Positions 9,601 through 20,200 of a DNA stretch of 23,616 bases are shown here, piece by piece. The position numbers and the translations under genes were made by a program. Within the stretch, counting starts at the first letter, position 1. Each line of letters starts with the position of its first letter. The stretch is from Silene noctiflora (lineage: Eukaryota; Streptophyta; Magnoliopsida; Caryophyllales; Caryophyllaceae), in assembly GCA_009801015.1 (NCBI GenBank), contig VHZZ01001541.1, positions 8,167-31,782 of the forward strand, in the 5' to 3' direction. The notes under the pieces were generated by a model. The model saw nothing but the letters and a program-made list of their open reading frames with translations, did not search any database and had not been told where the DNA came from.

Positions 9601-12600
9601 CCAAATCAAGTTGATTGACGATCTCGTGGTTCAACTTTGCTCTCTCCACAACATAATCAACGCATCGGAATCTTGCTTGCCCTGGACCACTTGAAAACCA
9701 TTTATTTAAGATTTTCCAATGAATAGATGGAACTTTTCGCCTCAAAACAGCTTCAACCACAGCCTCTAGGGTATACAGATTTAATTTAACTTCACCACGC
9801 ACGAGTCTCCAAACATTGAGGATGATTCTTCCATTGACATGAACCCCACTTGCATGGGTCCGTCCCCATTCATCCTCAATTATTGTGGTGTCATGAAGAC
9901 TTGTATCAGAAATCAGACGATCAGAAGAAACGTCTTCAGTGTTTCCCTTGTTAAACGAATCCTGATCTCTCTTTGCTGCCTTTGTTTCTAATGGTGTTCG
10001 AGAAATCCTACTAATCAGGCTAACACCTATACAAGTAGCCCTTTCAGCTAAAAATCCTAAAGAACTACCTTGGACATCCCAACCCATTAAAATATCTGGG
10101 TCAATTGAGCATACTATCTTTATAAATTGGTCAAGCAATTCAATCTCATCAGAGTGAACCAGCAACTTGCAGTACCCATCAACATATCTACAGATCATAT
10201 TAAAATATATCAAGAGGTTTCATAGCAAATCAAGAATTAGAACAAAATCCAAAGGTTCTCATTAAATAAACATCAAATATTAAATAAACGTGAAATAGTA
10301 TCTTAAGGTTCTGAAGATACAAATAACAATATCAACTACTGAAAGATGCACGACCATTTTCAGCAAGTGCAAAATAAATTAACTTTGTAGTTCATGTCAA
10401 ACAGATTATCATTGCGGGAAGGAAATTGCTCTGAACGACACTATAATTTGGTTTATGTGCATAGTTACAAAAAGGAATCTGACTACACAAGAACTCAATC
10501 CTGAATCAAGATATTGAGTTGGGACAATGTCCATTATTAGGCTTTCCCTGGAGCTCACTTTTAAACAAGGCCAATGTGCAGAAGATTTACCATACAAATG
10601 TGATGGATAACGGTAAAAATAGAGACCAAAGCTACGGAACTTAGTATGTGGTCCCCTGCGGGAGTTTTCATTGACTTTACCTGTTCCTATGTCTCTGCAT
10701 TTAATTTTCAAAATGCAAAACCACAGACCAGATGGAGATGCAAATGTAGCATTCAGAATAGATAAAAGCTCAATCAGGAAGACACCAGCCTGGTCAAAAA
10801 AACAGTAGCGATACCTTCCACAAGACTTAGGTTCACCACGAAGGAGCACATGGATGTCAACAGAGGAACTATCATCATTCTGTATGGCTAAGGAAATGAC
10901 ATTTATGGCGTCATGCTGAGGATCAGGTCGTAAGTCCCCTTTAGAATCTGCTTGAACCTGTAACCCACAACCACAATCACCAACGCAAGTACGGAACATA
11001 AGAAACATATCGCTTGTCTCCCCTTGAAAGCAAGACTTAACAAAAGCCCCAATTAAAAACATAACTTGAGCAAAGAGAGACCTTGCGAAGCCATTACTTG
11101 CATATCACTAATTATACGTAACAACACTGGCCGCATATACAAGACAGCATCAGCAACCATTATAAGAAAGCATAGAAGCTACACTGGAAGACTAATAAAC
11201 TCCCTATTTCGAACTGTCTAAAGACTCTGAACCAATGTTGTCAGGATAGGGATTCTACGTTGGTTCGATGGAGTTGGTAGAATCGAACCGGTAGAATCGA
11301 GCCGTAGAATCATAAAATTCTACAAACTAACTAAATATAATTTTTTATTTGATAAAAACATAAAATTGAGGATCAAAATAATTTACCCATAAATTCTTGA
11401 TGATTAATATTTTGTGTCATTGTTATGAAAATGTTTCTACAACTAATACAAGATCCGGATTTTACAATGTCATTATATAAAATATATATTTATTCTTTTA
11501 TCGTAAAACCGGATCGTAGGATCGTATTATGATCCTACCTCTAGAAATTTTCATATGAATAGGATCATAAGATTCTACAACCATAATAGAATCATAAGAT
11601 CGGGGATCGGTCAAGCGTTTTTGGATCGTAAAATTGTAGGATCGAATCGGGATTCTGACAACAATGCTCTGAACACCAAGAAACAACACACCTTCTCTAA
11701 TCACTATCTATCATTGAAACATAACATCTGTATACTATGAAGAATGCAGTTTGAACTATGACTTGAGAAACAAATTTAAGTCGTCTGCAACATGTCTACT
11801 AACTGATATATCCCAATTTCGATATATGAAATATTCAAAAAGCGACCGTCTTCAATTTTATATTTACTCTTTTTTTGTACAACCTATTTTATTTTTACCG
11901 AATATAATAAGATGGCTTGCCAGTGTGGGTTAATAAAATGTACATGGTTTCTCTCTTATGTAGTTATTGATAACCAGGGAATCACTTGAAGAGCTTTCAG
12001 ATCAGTGTTTAACCCAGATAATCCAGATGAGACTTTCAAGGAAATATAACTTTTATAAATGAAGTTGCATGGCCAAATCACCTGAGAAACCAGTATTGCT
12101 ACTTAGTTATAGACGCCACTTCTATTTTCTTCCTAATCAAAAGTTCCTACACAGATACTTTCTTATCTGGCCATAAATCCAGTTTAGCATATGCATTTGA
12201 AGCTTTGAGCCACATTCATATAACGAGCATGGCACTCTTGCAGACTCAAAATTTGATAATCTTGGAAAAAAAGTGGTTGCATCTACAAGACTACAATAAG
12301 CAGTCAGCTTATACTTCTACTAGCAAGCTTTCTCATAGTACGAGTGTAGTATACTAAAGTACTAAACCACAATTGAAATCATAAAAATCCTAAAGACTGT
12401 TGAATGTTGAAGCCACTAAAGACTTGTTTTACTGTTGAAGCCACAGACTTCATGATATTCTATCGCACAGATCACTGAAAACCACCAATATTCCATTTTT
12501 GCACCTTTCAACTGGTCTATTAGATACAGAGTATATTTTCACTGCATAGCAATCACCGAAATTTCAGTGAGGAACCATGAACAAAATGCGACGAATTATC

Positions 12601-15600
12601 ACATGATAATGACTCGGGAAAGGGAGGTTATACCACAAACCAGGGGACAGTACCTTCAATATAGTGAATCTTACCTCTATACTCAATAGTGTCAACTGTT
12701 GGCCAGCACCAAAACTGGCAGGGTCTTTGAATCCAATTTGACTGAGAGGAGTAGGCTTTGATTGACCACTGGGCCCTGAAATCTGAGATATGTCTTGCGA
12801 GAACACTGTAGCTTCTTTTACTTTCATGGGACTTCTTCTGTCCTTACAGTTTGACAGCAAATCACAGATAGGATCTCCTCGAATGTTCAAATTTCTATCT
12901 TTCCCTTGATCCATTTGACTACTGATTGGCTTCAGAGGAGATTGATGAGAAGATCCTAATGTATCAGAGACTTCAGGTAAAGGGTTCTTCAAAACCTTTT
13001 CTGGCAAAGATTGAAACACAGGATGTCAACTCTGAGAAGCAAGAAGACTAGGGAGGAATATTGAACACAGATACATTCAAATGAGCAATTTCTCATTTCT
13101 ACCTTTGTCTTTATGTGTCAGCCAGTTAATAACAGAATCAACAGACGGAGGTGAAATTGCTCGTGTTAGCAAATAAGCAAAAGAGCCATCATTTCGATAT
13201 TGAGTTGGGATGCCCAAAGTGGTATTCTGAAGGAAATCAGCAGAGTCCTGCATTTTCTCAGACAGATCTTCCCTAGAGTCCGCAAAGAATGGAAGAACAT
13301 GCTCTGAACTTTTACCATGAACTGCAAGAGAAAATATGTCGGCAACTAAAATAGCAGAAGGCAGTAGCAACCAACCAGAAAGAATAACATTGGCAGAGAA
13401 AGAAACCCAGTGCCACAACAAATCCCAATAACTAAAAAACTACAAGAAAGAAAAAAAATAAGGAACCGGAAGGGGGTAGGGGAAAAGAACTGGCACAGAA
13501 ATCAACAAGAAATATATGATGTAACATTTGTAAGTGAGAAAAACTAATGCATATGTCAAAACCGACATCAACAACTAATCAGATATGCAAATCATATTTC
13601 AACAAAATAGTCCGGAAAAGTAACTAAATTTTATACATGAGAGAAACTATGAAGTTGCTAAAGATGTGCACATGCTTTGCTAATTAATCTGTTTCTTTAA
13701 GTAACTGCGCAAATAAATTCAAAACATTCAAGATTGTTAGGGTATGTATAAAGTAGAGTAACAACGTCAGCTACAATCAAACCTTGTGTTCCTTCATTGT
13801 CACTGTCATCCTCAACAAGAGAGCACTCTGATTGAGTAGGTATCAGCATTAAATCTTCAGAAGCATCATACATCCAATTAGCTATGGGAGGTTTCTTGTG
13901 AAAGGCCATACAAGTGTATCCTGATCGCCCTTCATTTTGCAAGTAGCCATACGTAGACTCTAAATCCTGCGACCTAGATGGATAGTGTTCTACAGAACCA
14001 TCTTTAACAAATTGCTGCCTAGTAGTATATGCCATGCTCTGAGGGTGTTGAAAATTCATTTGATTACATGATAGTGCACACATTTCATGATGATCTGCAC
14101 ATTTACCAGCATATTCACCTTCAAGAAGCATTTTCCCTTTTCCTTGAAAACTAGATAAGCAGCTCGAACAAGAAGCAGCTGTGCGCTTTGGTGTTTCATC
14201 AGCAATGACGTCTCTATCATCACTAAATTTAGGGCCTGTGTTATGAGCTGCCAAATCAGAGGCAATTAAACAAAATGAAGAACTTTTGGACTGGGGCGTA
14301 ACAAAGTCAGACACATTCTCTTTCCCAGTTTTAAGAGAACCAGAAGCATCTTTCTTTTCTACTTGACAAAAAATGGAAGACTCCTGATTTTCACAAAAAT
14401 CTTTTTGTTTGGTGATTTGTTCACGGTCAGAGATAAAACCTTCATTACTCTGCATGTTTAGGTCGTCCGATTGTTCCAAGTGGAAGTCTAACTTTCTTGG
14501 AAGAATGGCATTCTTGTCTTTGTTAGAAACTCCCCCCACATCGCTTTTCTCACATTCAGATGATTCTGCCATGAAGCATCGTTTTTTCCTCATCAGATCT
14601 CGTATGGAGCACCTGTGTAGTTTATTTGAATCCACCACATGGCAGCAACTATTATCTTCAGATTTTCCTGAAAGATTAGGAGCACCATGTGCAGTGCTTC
14701 TTAATGAAGCAGGGACCCCTGCGTCACCTTCAGTTAGAATAGTACATTTGCCTGAGTCACCCATGCCACTGCCTGAGTGAATATCAACACTTAATGGTCG
14801 GACTTCAGAAAAAGGCAAGGCACCCCACTCCATTTTATTCCTTCTTCGCTTGGTTGCAGAAGTTGAGCTTCCAGACACACTATGACACTTCGATGTCCCC
14901 CCTTCCATGCCTTCTTCAGATGAATTGGCTGTGGGAGTTGGCAGTTGATCATCTCCAGAACCATCCAACTGGGGGATTCTTGATTTTAATAAGGCTTGAG
15001 GTGCTACATCTTGATTACAGGAAGTGGAATTCTGTGTACCTCCATCGCAATGCAACACATCTAGGACCGAATCAAGTATATCCTGACATTCTTGCTGAGA
15101 TTCACTCTCATAATCTGTGTTTGCTTTCTCCAGCACTTTATCAATTGTTGCCGCAGGAACCACAGGATTTAGAATCATGACCTGATGAAGTTCATCTTCC
15201 GAGTTTATATCTTCTGCCGCTTGAGAAGATGCAAGCCACTTTAAAAGTGCAATATCTTCTGGCTCTGCACACTGGACATACACAGAAACATTTAGGAGCT
15301 GTTATATATTGCAGTGAAATGAAAGGTGAAGGCAAACATTTAGAATACAGTTCTGTTGAATTAGAAAGGATTGTTACTAAAGGGAAGGAAAGCAATAGCA
15401 AAAAAATTGACATTTAATGAGCTACCATTATCTAAACCATAAAAAAAATACTAAAAAAATAAAAAGCTGTATATTCTCCACAAAATTTTGATTTGTCACC
15501 AATAGAAAAAGTTGTAATCACAAAAAAAAATACAATATCTAAGAGAGGATAAAACACTGGACTATAGTACCTTAGGATCCCTCCCACTGGTCCCTGACTG

Positions 15601-17185
15601 AAAATTCATTTCATCCATCTCTTTTTCACTAAAAGATGCTGAATGAGGTGATATCACTGACTGCATTATGTTAGTTTCATCAGACGGTTTAATTCCTAGC
15701 TCATTTGATTCTTGGGAACCTATTCTCCCTGGGCTCCTCTCTTCCAATAAAGACTGTGCGGATATCATAGGTTTTACATTGTCAGACACAGTCAAGATAG
15801 TGCTTTCGGCTTTGTGAAAAAGCTCCCTGAGTTTGTCCTGATACTCAAAGCCGTTGGATAAGGTTCTTAAAACATCTTGAGGGAGTGGCTTCCCAGAATC
15901 AGCCAATATATCGGCATGATGAACACCACTCCTTTCAAACTCTTCCTGTTACATAAATTAAATAGAAAACCAATGAACAAGAATACTACATGCATTTCCA
16001 GAGCAACAAACTGTTGGAAGGAAAGCAAACCTCCCAAATAGGTATCAGTGACTGAACCATTCTCACATCGGAATGTGTTTGCGACAGAGATGTATACAGT
16101 TTCAACTGCTGGTTTAAAACGTCTGTGAATCATATAATATAATAACTAAAAGTAAGAAATCAAGCAAAAACAAGGACCGAACTAGATGGCGCAACATTGA
16201 GGGCTAAAATCCAATATCAGTTACCTTCAATAGAGGCATCCCCCTCAAGTTCAGAAATGCTTTGGCGCTTCACCATGTTGCTAACGTGATATGATGAAGT
16301 ACATGGCTCAGTAGGATATTGCCACATCCAATCATCTTTAATCGTGGAAGAATTCCACACTAGCGGGAGTGAATCTGACCCTGCAATTTCATCTGCCTAA
16401 CAAAAACATCCTAGTTTTAGTTATTTCAGAAACCGATAAAAGCAAGATACCATATATACAGAATGATCAGCATCACTAATGTGACCTAGGAACCAGAAAA
16501 CCTGTAACCAACATTTTCTGGAGTGAAACGCTCTAGGTTTCTTCTAAGGGGATCATCTGGCACTGGATGTCGAAACTTCATCTTCACAAGATGCATATGG
16601 CCCATGCCATACAAATTATAGTCAACCTGATACATCACAGAACTGGTAAACAACAACAAAGAAATCACAGTCTTGCCAAAATTAACTTCGGTTAGGAACT
16701 ATGATGGGAAAAAGTACAAGCATCACTGCATCAGAATCTTTTTTAGCAACTACACGTCTACACCAACTTGGAATATAAGATCTACAATCACTTATCCATT
16801 TAATCATCTCTAACTAATTAAATATGGCATCAGCCTACTAAAACGTAAAGAAGGCCAGAAACTTTTAGAAAAAAAGGCTAAAACATAACGGAAACAGAAA
16901 AAGTCCATGCAGCACAGTCCAAAACATCCTTACAAATACCACTGTAACACTGTTATAAGAGTTACAGATATGAATAATGAAAGAAAGTAGAATCTAATTA
17001 CATATTCACTAACTATTACCAGAAATTGCAGAAGAAAGGGAATATGTGCTTCATAGGGCTGTATACTTCTCTCAAATATAGCACCAGCCTGCAAAATGTA
17101 ATGTTCAACTAATCATACAACTATCTACAACAATAACACAGGCACAAAGGGGAAAATGGACCGGACAATATATAAGGCACTATAA

Positions 17186-17276
<91 letters not shown>

Positions 17277-20200
17277 ATTTAAATTTGAATTGGACCATAA
17301 CCAAGGTTGGTTGGAGGGAGAAAAACTTGTTTGTTTTGTAACTTGAACAAACTGTTCCAATGAAATAATAGCGGCCCTTCCTAGAATTTTAATAAAAACT
17401 GTTAAAACAACTAAATTTGGCCTTTGAAATTATTTGATCAAGAAAACCCATTAAAGGAAGCTATTTTTTAGCAAGGGGTGACAAAGTTTTCAAGAATTTA
17501 AATTACTGAATTTAGAAAGGGGCCTATGATTTGAAACTTGATGGAAATGGAGCCAAAAATTAACTTAATGCAGCCATGGTGGTTTTAACATGATTGTGGT
17601 AAAGGTCGCCAAGACTTTATTGTGCTCAACAGAAGCTAGCAGTGGAGTCATTGAGAATTTTTCATTTGAATAAGTCCATATTACGTGATAAAGCAAAATG
17701 GCTCACTAATGTGCCTCTATTCATAACGAAATTTTCATCATGGGGTTATCTTAAAAATAATCTCCGCTTTAGAGGCAAAGTCCTTCAAGACATCGATGTA
17801 CTGCTGTTGAGGTGCATGGTCACAAAGCTACCACAACATAGTTGAGATTCAACCCTAGGCCTGATTGCAGTGTGAAGCTGATTCTACTAGTCTAGCTTTA
17901 CATGAAAAGATGCAGATGGGTCTATTAAAAAAAATATATTAACTTCGTAGATGTTAGCGCAAAAACTTGTCACAAATTTTTTCAACAAAAGATGAGGAAA
18001 CCAGTGAGCATTAGTGAACATTCGCATTTATAGCATGAGCAAACAGATGACGATTATACCAGGACTTTTTCGAACACAAGCAAAAAACAACAACATTACC
18101 CCAATGCCTCAATGGATCCTGTAAATTGCGGGGTAAGGGGGATGTCGGATGTAAGCACAGCGCAGCCTTACCCCTTTGTTAGCAACACAAAGAGGCTGCA
18201 TCCGAATGACCCAAGATGAAAACACGAGCAATCAATGTATTGAAAATAATATATCTATGAGCTGCAACCCAAATTTGATTTGACCAGAATATAAATTAAT
18301 GATGTACACATATACATATGGGTACACGAGATATATACCAGCAGGAGAGAGGCAGCACGAGAGACATCATGTGGATGATACCTTCAACCTTTGTTAAGGA
18401 TAAGGGGACCTTGAGAAAACAATCAAATATAAGAAAACACGATATTGTGCCTATACTTTAAAGGCCAACAAATATTTAAAATACTTAATAAACATTTTCG
18501 TCAAGTTTTTACAATTCGGACAAATTTCTCTTGTATCCCTTCCTGACTCTGCTTCCGGAAAAAATCGAAGAACTTCTTGAGAATCTGATACCTCCTAAAT
18601 TGCATTGATTTATCCTAAAGAATTCATTTCTGAATTGCCCCATCTATCCTCCTGAGGAGAAGTTTGGTTTCAAACCCCGGTTTCGAATCAATCAATTCCT
18701 GTTGTTGCTCCTGACATATTTTCCATTTTAGACCAAAACATGATTTTTTTTCATAAAATAGCCGAATCCGACACTTGGACACGCACCCATGTTGGATACT
18801 TCTAATCGAGTCCAAGCAACATACATAGGTTTTAAGATCAAGCCCACAGAAAAAACAGGCAGGGTAAAAAGAAAACCTACAGTACGAATGGTGCGAAAAG
18901 AAAAAAATCTGGACACATCCAACAAAAACGTTCATCTCACTACTCACTAGGATTAGTTTAAATCATTAAACAAAAAATATCAGAGCCAGTAAAAATGTAA
19001 CTTTTTTAAAATAATTTGAATCAAACAACATATATTATCATCACATTTAATTAACAAATATTGATGGCTGGCTTAGCAGGTGAGACAAAAATTATACTCC
19101 CTCCGTTAGTCCATCCATAGATGTTCACAATTGTTTTTAGCATGGAATTTTAGGTGGAGCCAGACAAGTGGGATTTGGGGTGTGCTTTCACAATTTTACC
19201 CCCATCAGACCTCCACTCTTGGAAACACCCCCACTAGCAGCACCACCACCGGCAATGCACCCAACGGCCAACCCCTAGATCCGCCACATCACCAAAACAA
19301 CCCTATTTTGTCGCTGAAAACCCCAATACCACCCTTTGAAAAGCACTCCATACCATAAGACCTACCACCCCCACCCTTTTAAACCCCTTATCTAAAACGC
19401 CTCAGCACCTTTGAAACACCCCCACCCGAATTCCCCTACCTGTCCTTGGAAACTCTAGATTTATGGTTTTCAAGGGCATGGGAGGAATTTGGGAGTAGAA
19501 GGGTTCTTGACGGTGGGAGGTGCCGGTCTTTCAAAGGGTGGGGCTGGGTTTTTGAAAAATGGGGTCAGTTTTTGGGGCTGGGAAAGGGCAGGGTATATGG
19601 GGTGGTGAAGAAAAAAGGCAGGAGTTGTGATGGCAAGTCAAAGGTGGAAGAGCCAAAGAGATGTGTGGGAAAAGTTTGGCAGTGCTGGCATTGGAGCCAG
19701 ACGTGGTGGTAATGGAAGTGGTGATGGTGGTGGTGGTGGTGGTGGTGGTGGTGGTATCACAAGTAGTAAGTTCATGGTTAAGGTGTCTGGGTGGGGGTAT
19801 CAATAGTTATTGAAAGGGGTGGCTGGCTGGCTTGGTGAAGCTGAAGCTGAAGACAAAGGAAAAGGTTAGGAGGGTAGCGAGATATGGGTACAATTGTAAC
19901 TTTGTAAATCAAAAGTTTCCCTATAAGGACATCGTAAACTGTGTATTAGACGGCCCAAACAGGAAAACATAAATGTCCTGGTCCGTGGTGGAATGGAGAG
20001 AGTAATGGACATCATTCCATGTCATGAGATAGTAAACACCAAGAAGGATGCATGATACCAGTAAATCACGAAAGGATACAAATATATTTTAATGAATAGC
20101 TCCTCTGTTGAATGATAACCGTAAAATTTTCTCGCACGAACAACTGTACAGCCGTGAACATGTTGCCTTTTTGAGCCAGCATGTCCCTTTAGCTTCATAG

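Larger units (their letters stand above)
17089..18338 (-). other. REV3 intron 6
   Basis: A 1250-nt intron. It includes the TA microsatellite (17191-17273), a possible SINE-head fragment (17693-17749) and a truncated SINE (18084-18220). The remainder is AT-rich with no exon. Confidence 0.7.
18382..20079 (-). other. REV3 intron 5
   Basis: A 1698-nt intron, more than half of it the element at 19097-20002. The 18400-19090 part is AT-rich; around 18765-18840 there is cgacacttggacacgcaccc-type sequence common in dispersed plant repeats, not classified further. Confidence 0.65.

Noticed and set aside
10409..11062. Long minus-strand open frame extending well beyond exon 15
   Set aside because: Only 10815-10957 matches REV3; the rest lies in introns 14 and 15 beyond clear GT-AG sites.
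13001..13032. Exon 14 starting at the upstream AG near 13032
   Set aside because: Read in the phase left by exon 13 it meets an in-frame TGA at 13026-13028.
14409..15180. Plus-strand open frames of more than 120 codons opposite exon 12
   Set aside because: They are antisense to a strongly supported REV3 exon and their translation shows no domain.
17121..17360. Open frame with an Ile-Tyr repeat
   Set aside because: It is a translation of the TA microsatellite inside an intron.
17840..17930. tRNA-like box B (gggttgaatctc on the minus strand)
   Set aside because: No box A at proper spacing and no cloverleaf could be drawn.
19446..19803. Overlapping open frames on both strands in intron 5
   Set aside because: They arise from low-complexity C-rich and G-rich sequence of the 906-bp element; the Thr-rich run is the GGT tract.
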